This document shows positions 1 to 10,482 of a DNA stretch of 64,000 bases, piece after piece (within the stretch, counting starts at the first letter, position 1; each line of letters starts with the position of its first letter). The translations under genes were made by a program, and so were the position numbers. Origin of the DNA: Paramarasmius palmivorus. Its lineage: Eukaryota > Basidiomycota > Agaricomycetes > Agaricales > Marasmiaceae. The notes below the pieces were generated by a model, which saw nothing but the letters and a program-made list of their open reading frames with translations, made no database searches and had not been told where the DNA came from. The DNA lies in assembly GCA_037176845.1 (NCBI GenBank), contig JAYKXP010000133.1, forward strand, positions 1 to 64,000. Reading direction: 5' to 3'.

Positions 1-644
1 AATCTCCACGACTAGTCTGCCTTGAGAACTCGTCATCTCACACGTCGTTCAATGTTCTCCACGTACAGTCTGAGATAGAGACTCGACAACAAGGATTCAA
101 GAAAACCATCGTTGTCTTCAGAATCCCGCGACTGATTGCAGGGTACGTAGGCCTTTTCACTCTCCAATGCAGTATCTATATCAACGCTCAAGCCTTTTGC
201 GATAGAGCCAAGTTGCAATGGTGAAGTCGAGATGCCGCTTGTGGTTTTGTTGTTTTTTGCCCACCGCCCCCCCCCGAGGTACTCTTTGCGCTATGTCGTC
301 TTCCAGGGACCATTGAGTTGAGCCCCAGAATTATTTGCGCCTCCAAACATGTCGATATCTCGTTGGTGAATGAACTATTCAGGTTCTGGTACCTCACGTC
401 CACTCATTATTACGCGTTCATTCATGTTTGACAGGACGCAGGACACAGGCTCATGTTTTCGTTTCAGAGCTCGACAGAATGAGACACGAGGATAAAGGAC
501 AACCATACGTTTTTCGTCCGCATTCAAGGGGGTGTACAAAAGATACACGTTTTGGGTGCAGAAAGGCCATTCTTCTTGCACTCCGAGCTGTCCTAGTCCT
601 ATACATCTAACTTTATCTACCTCTCTAACACACTCTCCAGTACC
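1..644. other. Left edge, no gene assigned
   Basis: No recognisable gene. On the minus strand 33-218 reads as 61 residues without a stop and with protein-like composition, so an exon of a gene running off the left edge is possible, but I recognise no family. A run of nine C lies near 267-275. Confidence 0.3.
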
Positions 645-860
645 ATGGCCCCAGAATACTCCACCTAGGCCTGCTATCCTACCAAAACAACGGCAACGGC
701 AATATCACCTACCACGTCAATTCCATCAAAACCGCAGGTACAGTTCTGCGTTCTACTTTGAAGGAGCCGAGGAAGCGGTGTACAGTATCGAGCTGGAAAG
801 TGCGTCGAGACCCGAATGTGGAGGCGGAGACTCGGACAAGGAAGACCAAGCCTTGGCTCG
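645..860 (+). pseudogene. Decayed copy of the 125-aa protein encoded at 1725-2102
   Basis: From the ATG at 645 the sequence follows the gene at 1725 in a broken way. A segment reading LHLGLLSYQNNG matches LHLLAFQSNG of the intact gene, and the segment AFYFEGAEEAVYSIE matches AFYFEGAGEAVYSVG. The two matches lie in different reading frames, and the middle is shorter than in the intact gene. This is best read as a tandem duplicate that suffered a deletion and a frameshift. It could instead be a real gene with a small intron, since GTACAG occurs at the junction, but no clean splice restores the whole homology. Confidence 0.6.
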
Positions 861-1590
861 TTCAGGATGTCCCAAGACTAGGACTAGGAAATCGTATCCC
901 GCCGGCGACTGTATTAAAGGGGTCCAGGCCACTGAATCTGACATTTGTAAATTGGGCCGCGGCGGGTGTACTTGTTTGGATCTAGGTACTATCCAACTAG
1001 CATGGACAGTACGCCACCTCAGCCTCCTTCTCGATTTCCTGGGTTCTGACGTGCGGTCTGCATTTTCTAAGGGTGCACGTCGACGGAAGCAAAAGGAAAA
1101 AAGAAAAAAAAAAAAAGGTTCGATGTATCTCTCTGCATCTAATATTCTTTTTGGACTCGGAGGGACCTTCCTTGCAATGGAAACACAGGGCTAGTAATGC
1201 CTGAGGGTGCGTGCCACCTTCTATACTAATGTACGACGTTGACGTTTTCAAAGTTCATTCAAGTCGGGGTTATAAAAGTTGCGGTACAACGTTCGATAGC
1301 CACTGTCAGATAATCCAACGCTATTCCCGGGTTTTCAAAACTCATGCATCATACACGAAGAACAGGCGATCGTAGGCAAGTCTAATTCGTCTCACATAGG
1401 CTGATTTTGGCTCGAGATTCCTCTGTTTCAGGCAATCCGAAAGCGCAGGAACTCTGGGACATCGGACATCGATCCTCGAAACATGCAAATTGCGAGCTGG
1501 CAGAAGGATTACAGCGTTCATACTCTGAGACGTGCATATCGCATGATGCATCTAACAGGAATAGGAAATATGAGATTCTCTTGGGTTGGG
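861..1590. other. Spacer with a lone TATA-like motif
   Basis: No coding signal beyond the degraded copy to its left. TATAAAAG occurs at 1271-1278 with no plausible ORF directly downstream. A long A-run is at about 1105-1118. Confidence 0.4.
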
Positions 1591-1598
1591 TATAAAAG
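1591..1598 (+). promoter_or_regulatory. TATA box of the 1725 gene
   Basis: TATAAAAG lies 127 bp upstream of the ATG. It is followed by a C/T-rich stretch, as is common around basidiomycete transcription starts. Confidence 0.6.
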
Positions 1599-1724
1599 AC
1601 TCATCGCCTGGTACTCATAAAGACCCATCCTTCTCGCATATCGCATATCTCAAGTACTACTACAAGTACGCATTTCGAGCTTTCCACATCTGCATATCTC
1701 TAATTCCTCTTCAGATCTTTAACC

Positions 1725-2102
1725 ATGGTCTTCACAAACGGCAACACACTCACCGTATACGTCCGCGGACCCGGAAAACTCCATCTCCTAGCCTTCCAAA
1801 GCAACGGCCGTATCCCCAACCACGTCGGTGCAAACTCAACCACCTCCCAAGGTGTAACTCGGTTCATCGTATCCCATTCATACACCTTTGAACGGTTCGC
1901 GTTCTACTTTGAGGGTGCTGGAGAGGCCGTGTATAGTGTTGGACCTTCTTTGTTGCGTCAGCCGGTTGGTAGGAGTTGGACTGGAGCTACGCTTGTGAAA
2001 TGGGAAAGTCCGGATATTACTACTGCGGATGTGTCTGGACAGGTTTCGAGTGCGGTGGTTCGGGATGAGAAGATGGCGGCGTTTATTGTGTATGATAATT
2101 GA
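1725..2102 (+). CDS. Small unknown protein, 125 aa, intronless
   Basis: I do not recognise the family. The ORF is uninterrupted. The ATG sits in a good context (ACCATGG) downstream of a perfect TATA box at 1591. The product has no signal peptide, no membrane segment and no cysteine, and its alternating hydrophobic pattern and many G/S/T residues suggest a small all-beta cytosolic protein. A decayed duplicate of the same gene lies 1.1 kb upstream (645-860), and the shared core is FYFEGAxEAVYS. Conservation of that core in a broken copy supports a real gene. Function unknown. Confidence 0.65.
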   Translation: MVFTNGNTLTVYVRGPGKLHLLAFQSNGRIPNHVGANSTTSQGVTRFIVSHSYTFERFAFYFEGAGEAVYSVGPSLLRQPVGRSWTGATLVKWESPDITTADVSGQVSSAVVRDEKMAAFIVYDN

Positions 2103-3932
2103 TTGGATGGTTGGGGGTGATGGGAGTGTGTGTTTTGGATTTCGGACTTGCTTTGAATGGAGATTGTGTTGCTTGTTGTGTATGGGTGCGAAATTGTGAG
2201 GTTCGATGTATATGAGTGCTGTCAACTCCGCTCCATGGCCAGCGCTTCTTTTCTTTGTCGGAAACACTCATATACCTTTTAACCTAGAGCATCTACACCT
2301 CGAGGACTCGCTGCACCAGACCCACTCGCAATAGTGCGTTATATCTATTCGTCGCCTTGCAAGCTTCACCATTCGCGCTAGGTCAACATGTCCATCGTCT
2401 CATATCCCATACCACACACAGTTTGAACCCTCTCGACATCTATGCAAAACCACCGCAGCACTTCAAAGCTCTACCTCCCAAGTTCATTCCCGAAATGGAA
2501 GGATGCTTACCTTATATGGAAATCGCTTTCGCCGTGAGCATTGCGCAATAAATATTACATTGCTGAAACTTACAATACCCGAGCGCCATATCTGACTGAG
2601 ACACGCAGATAGCCGCACTCCTTGAGCCTCCCACAAGTGCCCGCATCGCGTCCCCCCCCCCCCCATACACAATCATCCCCTTTACTACGTCACTAGCGAT
2701 CACTGCCAAAGTATATCAAATGATCTCTGTATGTACGTACTCCCGCTGCTAGTCATATACTCTACGAGTCTGTCATGCTGTGATGTTTCAACGCTGGGGA
2801 TTCGTATTAGGTCTCGATACAGCCCTCGTGGATGTCCTGATTTAGATTAATTTATGGCTTTTGATAATGAAAAGATTTTGATCGTCGACAATCGAGATTC
2901 GGGAAACATTCCCATGGTGTCTGGTGCATTTAACGAGGCACCCTCCTCCTCAGGCCCGCATTTAGTGAGCACAGCAAGTTGCCGGTCAACGCTCGGACCG
3001 GCACTTTCCGCCCAACTTTTCAACAACCGCGTTTTTACTCAAAGATATCGTTCTCTTCTCGGAATGGCTGAAAATGAAGATGTCGAATGGAACATGCTCT
3101 TGTGAAGACCCGAAAGCTATATGATCTTATTCTATTATTCCGCCGACACTTCCGATGACGAATTCTGACTCTTAATTCGGGGTTCCAGCAGCGAGGCGAT
3201 GATCAGCAAAGCTTTTGAACCTCGCTTCTCCCACTCTTTCCTCATTTATACAACTGGAAATTCACAAAATGAACCACATTCCATAAGGAACACCAGAATT
3301 CTAGGGAGAAAGGGATTGGTAATCGGGGATACGATTTGGCCATCGTGTGTACGCCAGAGAGTTTTGGTGTGATGAAAGAGGAGGGATTAGAACCTGCCAC
3401 TTTTTTTTGGCCTTCTTAAGTTGGGGGAGGATGAGTCTTGTTGTTCAGGGACCCGACGATATACAGTATGGCACGTTCAGCATTACTTGGGAGCGTGGAG
3501 TTGTTGGGTTATTCCGTCGCTGGTTAAGCCGCCCGTTCGAAGCGATACAAGAAGAAGCGTGCTAGCGGCGCCAGGACAGAAAGGTTGGTTGAGATTGCGA
3601 AGAAATTCTAGGGAATGCTATTGAAGAAGAACTCGAGGGATGTTGGGGGGGGTATTTCAGACAGGAAGTGTTAGGGGACCTTCGTGCAGAGGAGCTCACA
3701 CGATTTGACGTTGAGTTGATGAGACAGATGTTGTGCGTGAGGTCCTCTTGTATCAACCTTTTGTGGAGGATTTGGCGATACCAGAGTGTAGGAGGTGGAA
3801 AGGGGACAAAGTTCGAAAAGAGTGATAGCAAGGTGTGTCCTTATCAGAGGGCATGCCACAGATTTTAGTTCTGTTTGATCCCTGCTGTACATTAGAGTCA
3901 ATAATCGACACAATCGAATGCAGAAAATGCTT
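2103..3932. other. Unassigned region upstream of the DUF6589 gene
   Basis: Short ORFs such as 2854-3105 (+, 83 aa) show no family I recognise. There is a run of about 13 C at 2652-2664 and 8 G near 3644. The stretch 3690-3830 (+) contains EELTRFDVELMRQ and, in another frame, VLLYQPFVEDLAIPEC. These resemble the N-terminal part of DUF6589 proteins, so the DUF6589 gene probably extends into this region, with introns or damage I cannot resolve. Confidence 0.4.
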
Positions 3933-5902
3933 TGCAATGTATATTTCAAGTTCAAGGGTAAACCACGGCGAAAAGCATTTGATACACTCCACGCCCTCGG
4001 CCTCACGATGAGCTTCAAATGGACCACAGAGTCCGTCCCACGTATGTCAACGAGGGGGAAGATGATCGAAGTCTGTGGCTCCTTTGTGTGATATTAAATA
4101 TATATATAATTTCTCAGTTTGCTCTTGGGAGACTGACGTACTCTACGACAACATTGAAATCAGCCACCCAGAGTTATATTCACAGCGGCTCGATAACCTC
4201 AAGCAATTCACAAGTGGCACTGCAGGCACGGTTATATGTGCGCCGTGCGCGCACGACGGCTCTCCCTCATGCCAATCGCGATTTACAAGGGAAACGCGCC
4301 GAAGGAATGAAATCCACTCCCTTACTCCCATCGAACATATTCACGTCATAAGCCAACAGGCTCAAGTCTCCATCGATGTTCACGCAACAAAATTTTTACA
4401 TCATCATGCTGTATCTGCTCGATTGCACTGGAATTTGAGCTGTCTCACACGTAGTATTACCGGAAAGAATTTCGGTCTCTCCTTCGCCCTCCGCCTCCTG
4501 TCTGTAAGCTCGCCACAGGTCCTGATCAAGTGACAAATCAGTTCCTCCTTGGTACAGTGAACATGGCTGAGGCAAGCTACGAGGACCACATTCAGCTGCT
4601 TCCCGGAATGGCATTCGACAGCTTGGTATGGGAGAAGAAAGCGATGAAAAGAACACATTGGCTGGAATCAAGTGTTCTTTTTTATCGGAGATCAGCTTAT
4701 TACCGTTTTGTTGTCGGTCTTCGGGGGCTCTTTCAACAGCGTGCGGAGGACGTGAACTCTTTTGAGCGTCTTGAATGGTTAATCACACCATTTGGGTGGT
4801 TTCACTTCGCTATGGCTGCCGCGAATACCTATCACACCCAGTATCTCGGTAGAGCGAAGGGAAGTGGTTTACTTAACGCTTTCAACCAGTTGGAGAGGAA
4901 GGGGCTTAATAAGGTCGAGACTAAGGGGGTCTTCCATCATCACCTCAATGAAGCACTGCATCACGTTGCTGAGGCGGAGATACGCGCTTGTTGGTTGGCC
5001 GAAGGAGGTGTGGCAACGCTTTCAGAATTGCGCACCAAGACACCGCAACAGCTCCAGGACATGGCCGCTACCATCTATCGGAAACACGCCACATCATTAG
5101 CCATTGACAAGATGAAAGGCCTGCCAAAAGAAAAGCAAGATGAAGTAAAACAGCAGCATACAATGTTTCTCCGAGACATTCTTCCATATCTCTTGCTTCG
5201 TAGAGCAATTAAATCTGGGGACGTAGGGATGCTTGAAAAGCTGCTTCCTTTCTTCTTCCTTCAGTTTATTGGTGGTGGAAACGGTAACTATGCAACTGAA
5301 TGTATTGAGCTTCTTCAAGGACTTCATCGCGAGTGGCCTGCAGAGATTGCGTGAGTTAAGCTTTTTCTGTATGCCTATCAGAGCTAATATCATCCCCTTG
5401 CTTTCAGTCAACATGTTCGGATGAACTGCTGGTTAATGACTATTTCAGGGCGTCCCAATTCATTTGTACCATTCGATCAAAAGCAAGAACATAATAATCG
5501 TGATATAAAAGTAGGTACAAGTACGGTGTCCTCATGACAGTAACTGACCATTTTATTCAGGATACATATCGCTCAGAAGGCCCGAACATCGACTGGAAGT
5601 TTCTCAAGAAGCTTCATCCTGCAGTACCAACTATACGTGCTGTCACTGAGCATATCGAAGATCAGTTCGAAACATACACACGGGGTAAACGCCATACTGC
5701 ACCAAAGAAGGAGAAAGACGTACAGCGTTTAGTAAACTCTTATAAAGAGTTGCATAAACTTCATGAAGGTCGGACTCTTCACAAGGATGATCGTGCAAAG
5801 GACTATCTGCTCACTGGAGCTGATAAAGTCCTTTACGGCGGGTGGCTTGATAAATGGCATGATAATCGTTTCTTTGTTAGGTCAACTCAGCAGATGTATT
5901 AG
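3933..5902 (+). CDS. DUF6589 domain protein (5' end unresolved)
   Basis: This is a large agaricomycete-specific family of unknown function. The proposed exons are about 3933-4041, 4118-4450, 4519-5350, 5408-5510 and 5561-5902. All four internal joins have GT-AG ends and keep the frame. Family landmarks appear in order: HALGLTMSFKW, VLYDNIEISHPELYSQRLDN, FTSGTAGT, the FGWFHFAMA segment, GGNGNYATECIELLQGLH, and across the second-last intron NCWLMTISGRPNSFVPFD. The C-terminal part is KLHPAVPTIRAVTEHIE followed by TRGKRHTAPKKEKD. The 3' half looks intact. The first exon or exons are not identified and the N-terminus may be damaged. The gene converges on a RecQ-like helicase with six bases between the stop codons. 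DUF6589 genes are often dispersed in mushroom genomes, which suggests mobile or selfish behaviour; that is inference. Confidence 0.7.
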
Positions 5903-5908
5903 TGTGTA

Positions 5909-8760
5909 TTAAAGATGATTAATGAAGGGATTATTGCAATCAGAATATGTGCTACTTGTGTTACTAGTAGTGTTAGGAGTAGATTGAATGATGGGCACTG
6001 TTATACGTGGAAATGGAGATGCAGAATGCGGTCTGGGACTAGCTGAATTAGGGTAATACCATCTATTGTCTGAACATAAATCTGGAGGATAATGATCTGG
6101 AGCACTGGGGGCCAGGCACGGCCCAGGAAACACAATATTTCTATCGCGTCGTGGACTGAACGGAATTCGTGATGGTGTTGGGATGGGAGCAGACGAGTTG
6201 ATCTCAGGTGATATCAGTGACGGAAAGACAAGTGTTGACATTGACGGGCTTGTCATTGCTGATATCGATGAAGAGGCGACTGGTCCAGGGGTATCTGGAT
6301 TCGGTAGGTTCATCTCCGCAATGTAACGCTCCAGCCCAGGCGGTGGCTTCAAAAGGCATGAGATAGAGGATATTAAATGATTGAGAAAAGTGCTTACCTT
6401 TGGCTTCCTCCCTCTTCGCTTTGGGTTACTGATCTTTCTTAGATACTCAGCAGCGGCAGCATTCTCCTTTTTTCGCTTAGCTTCTTCATGGGCAAGGTGG
6501 CGCTGTTCGGATACCACCCGTTGTTGAACGGCGAGCTGGCGATTGCTTGCTTGCTCTCGTTCTCGCTCTCGTTCCTTCTCCTTGCGAGACCGTTCCACCT
6601 CTAGCCTTTCTGCTTCACGTTGTTTCTTCTTCCGTTCCTCCGTTCGCTCTCTCTGCGTCCTTCCTCGCCTGCTTCTCCTTTGCTCATGGTTCTTCCTTGC
6701 TTCAAACTCGTCATCAACTCCTTTCAACACGGCAAAGAACAACTTTTCCAAAGGTTTGGACGATGGCCACCGAACATTTGGGAATCATCGACGTATGTCT
6801 TCGACGGTCCGGATGTCTTGATTGGGGGGGGGGGGGGGAGGGGGGGAAGGGGCAAAAAGCGGGGATGTGATGAAGTGGTCAGGAAGGAGGATCCTCGGCC
6901 GTAAAAGAGTAGAAGAGTAACGCGAGTGCATGGCTCGGACACGCCAATGTGTCAGTGCTGCCTTTGCATCTGCGAGGTGTTTTCCATGTCTTCGGTGATA
7001 CCGTTGCCGTGGTTCGGAACATGTCATTGACCGTTTTCCGTTGGAATTCTGTGTTTTTGAAGGTGTAGAGTGTACGCTGCTTGGAGGTGACTCAAATGGA
7101 GGAGGGTGTACCTGGACGAGACCCACGCTTTTGAAGCGGATTGGGTGTCCTCGAGTCAACTTGAATTTCACTGACTAATCCATGTACAGGGTTGATACCC
7201 ATCGCAACAAGTCACAGCATATCCCATAATTGGCCACTGCATACGTCAATTAGAAATGGAAGAAGATTGATGAGTTGGAGTTTAACGTACGGGATGTCTG
7301 AGGTGGATTGTTGAAGTATACATTGAGGATCTGACGCCGGCATGATCCACCATTAGCCATAATGTACCGACGGAGAGATGGCTCCACCTTCATCTTCCAC
7401 TCCTTTCCATCCTGAATATCATCTTGAATTTCAGATAAAACTGCAGGTGGTGGTGGAACATAACCATCTTCGACACCGGTTTGCAGTTCCGAGAAGCTCT
7501 CGCCTGCAAGGATCTCCATCTCCACCTCTGACTCAGGCTCTTGCACTGTTGCCTTCCCTTTTTTCCTCTTCTTCTTGTTGATGCGCACATATGCCGATTT
7601 TGGAACTAACATAATAGCGCGCGCACGTAATGTGGTTGTACAACCAGCTCGCCCAGCTCGCTGTGTGTAAATCTCCAATGATTGTGGTAGCCCGAATTGT
7701 ATAACGACTTCGATATCTGGTATATCCGTACCCTATATAGCTGCCATCAGCATCAGAAACTCGCAAGTGAATAGGCTCACCATGCTTCCAATTTCGTAGC
7801 AACTAAATCCTTAATCTTCCATTGCGAAAGTCTCTGAGACGAGCTTTCTTCCAGGCCGATGATCCACGAGCATGTAGGTTGCATATGAATCTTTGCTGCT
7901 GGGGGCTGTAGCGTTTACGAATCTCTCAACAGACCATCATAGCCTGATCAACGGAATGGATGAAAACTTGAGTTTTCTTCCACTCCTCGGGTGGAGTATC
8001 AGGGTCTGGGAGAAAAGGGATCATGGCGTCGTAGTCTTGGGCATTCTCATGACATGGAGCTCTTGGGAGATATTGGGACGCGGTCCATTTACCCAAGTTG
8101 ACTCATAAACGGATTGATCTATCTATCTGAGACCTTGCAGATCTCTTTCTTCGTGTGCGGGGGGTGTGGATCAGTGGGCAAGTTTGGCGAGAGGGACTGG
8201 GATGTTTTTGGGAAGAATAGAGCGTAGTTTGGCAAAGTTTACTATTATGCAGGACGGAAATCTCCACCCCACAATCGAAATACATTGCGCCTCATCAACA
8301 GGCAAGGTAAAGGACACGGTCAAGGGTTTCCGGCTTTGATAACAATCGAAAACTCCTCGTAAACCCATAGATCAACTCTGTCTGGATCAAGAAAATGCCA
8401 TGATGTGCATAGTCAGAAGAGCTCCTGCTTGGTTTTAAAGCTTAATTGAGCTGGGCAAATAGAGAAGGCCACTGAGACATACCTTCGAGAGCTTTGGATA
8501 CATGTATCTCTGTTGACAGCAACAGCTTGTATCCAAGTTTTTTGAAGCGATCGGCCTAGAATTATTGTAAGAAGAGAAGGTGGATCGCGTAAACGATGTT
8601 GGAAATTAAGACCTGTTCACCCTGAAGCGTTTTAATAGTGAGAAATTATAATAGCAATTTGTTCCACGGATTGGCGGTAAAGGAGAGGAATGGTGTGAAG
8701 GGTCAGTCTTTCCGGAGCCTGTTCCAGCAAATCACGGCAGTCCCTCTGGAGGAGTACATG
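5909..8760 (-). pseudogene. RecQ-like ATP-dependent DNA helicase, decayed
   Basis: Reading down the minus strand, helicase motifs appear in order but in different frames. They are Walker A AGTGSGKT (about 8706-8729), the motif Ia region IPLLYRQSVEQIAII, motif II VDEAQCI (about 8282-8303), then PFLPDPDTPPEEWKKTQVF, KKARLRDFRNGRLRI, GTDIPDIEVVIQFGLPQS and YTQRAGRAGC (motif VI). The family-typical tail follows: EPSLRRYIMANGG and a CCDGYQP zinc-like remnant, then LADAKAALTHWRVRA, LLPDHFITSP and TVEDIR, and an Arg/Glu coiled coil (5909-6751). A 48-nt intron (7733-7780) splices cleanly. Damage: a frameshift just after Walker A, another before the CYEIGSM segment near 7800, and an in-frame TGA at 6785-6787. 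With these, an active enzyme is unlikely unless several unseen introns repair it. Confidence 0.75.
6824..6838. repeat. 15-base G homopolymer inside the helicase remnant
   Basis: An uninterrupted run of about 15 G, followed by AGGGGGGG. On the minus strand it reads as consecutive prolines between the LLPDHFITSP and TVEDIR segments of the helicase tail. Such runs slip easily in replication and sequencing. Confidence 0.8.
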
Positions 8761-10482
8761 ACTTCCGCTAAATCGAGCTCCTTTCTCGCGGCTGTTGTGT
8801 CCACTCAGTGCCCGTATGCTTTCGACCAATGTGTTCCGTGTTGACGGAGTGAAACATATTGGCATTTGCCGAGCTTGGGTCTCCGGATCGTTGAAGTAGA
8901 TTTGAGTATGACGCGCTTACTTGCTGATGGGCAAGGCACTGTCATTGGATATTCAGCAGCGGAAAATGGCAGATAGCATCAAAATGGATGGTAGACGCGA
9001 TGCGAGAAGGAAAACGGAACACGATTAATCAGCATGTCACTGTGACGTTTGACGTGACAAGGGGCTTGTGGGTGGGCTTGCCTATCAAATGCCCCAGAGC
9101 TCTGGGAGCGTTCGGGCACGGCGTTTTTGATGTCAAAATCTTTTACTGATGCAACAAAACCTCAAAATTATCTAAATACGGTAGGTGCTCCGGACGCACA
9201 GAGGGGATGGGTTCGAGACTAGGATAGGATGCAGGCGGGGAGATAGAGAACAGGAGAAAAAGGGGGGCGAATGCCTGATTTGTCAGCACTTTGATGGACG
9301 GCGGTCTAGACTCTATGACGTCGCTTGCAAGTTGCTGGTTTCCTTAAACTTTCTGGGTTGTCGACGGTCGTCCGTGTAGAGGATAAACTGAACTCCCTCG
9401 TTCGCTGGGCAGATCGGCAGAAGAGATCAAAAGCAACAAAAACGAGAAAAGAACGGCAAATCCCAATTCCTGGCCAAAAAGCACAAAAAGCCCTGTCCGG
9501 TCAAATCGATAACCGATTGGAAACAAGTAACTTGAGATCTGTTTTCCTTTCACCTTGCTGCATACTCCATCTTGACGCCTCTCCTCTCTGTATCAGACAT
9601 CTGCTTCACTTATTCAGACCATCCCCTCTTTCTACGCGCCAAAACCTAAAGTTAACACTCCGACGTGTCGGTGCTAGAGTCCAAGTCTAGACTCATCGTA
9701 TTCTGTGTTTTAATCAACGTCAACACATTCTCCTTCATCTCCCATAACTCTTTCCCCGGACACGAGGAATTGAAGAACTGGCGATCGGTCCAACTCTCCG
9801 AGATGACCGAGATACAACCTTATCGCTGATAGTTTTTTTCGGGTCTATACTCTCAACGACGCATAACTGAAGAGCCATGCACATTTCCTACTAGAGTTAC
9901 TCGCAAAAAAATACTCAGACAAACGACGACAGTAAATTCCCCTTGCTCTGTATATTATGGTATCCCCCAGATTTCATCTCCGTCTTCATCGTCTTTAAGC
10001 ACGTTTCAGACAATCAATAATCGGAGCGACTGGAGCGACCACATCGAGGTGCTATGCCTACTGGCCCTGTCGCCTTTATATCCACTAGTACGTGTAGCGT
10101 CTGTTCAACCTGAAGCAACGATTTCTCCTCGCACTAATTCGCGAGGTGGTTCCGAGTCAGGCATACAAATGATGTAGATAACTTTCCGAGGCGACACTGA
10201 TGCATTCGCAAGTCCTCGGTCACAAACGCAAGACTGGGATCAACTCTTGCATCTAAATATTCAGCAATGCGTACATGTGAGAATCGCTACTCCAGGTCAC
10301 AACAAGAACAATAAATGCGTGTACGAATGTGTGATATTCAATAGTTGGTGCGTGGACGGAGACACTAGAACTGAACGACGAAACAAATGCGTAGAATGTG
10401 CGTATGTAAGTATCTGACTCAGAGAAAATGCACGGAACTGGAAAGGGAAAGAAAGAGGGAGAGATTGGGCAGTAAAGTATGT
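8761..10482. other. Spacer between helicase remnant and array gene A
   Basis: No gene recognised. The helicase 5' end may extend a little past 8760 but I see no motif. The part 9278-9690 resembles 15088-15310, the equivalent 3' flank of array gene B, and is listed separately. The rest is AT-balanced sequence without long ORFs. Confidence 0.4.
9278..9690. repeat. Duplicated 3' flank, partner of 15088-15310
   Basis: Both stretches begin GATTTGTCAGCAC or a close variant, continue with a GACGxCGGTC and TGACGTC segment, and share TATTCAGACCATC/GATTCAGACCATC and GTCGGTGCTAGAGTC/GTCGGCGCTAGAGTC near their ends. They lie at comparable distance downstream of array genes A and B. This indicates that the duplicated unit included about 1 kb of 3' flank. 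Confidence 0.6.

Noticed and set aside
6543..6904. Plus-strand ORFs of 92-107 aa rich in Ser/Leu/Phe
   Set aside because: They are antisense to the Arg/Glu coiled-coil tail of the helicase remnant, whose repetitive codons keep other frames open.
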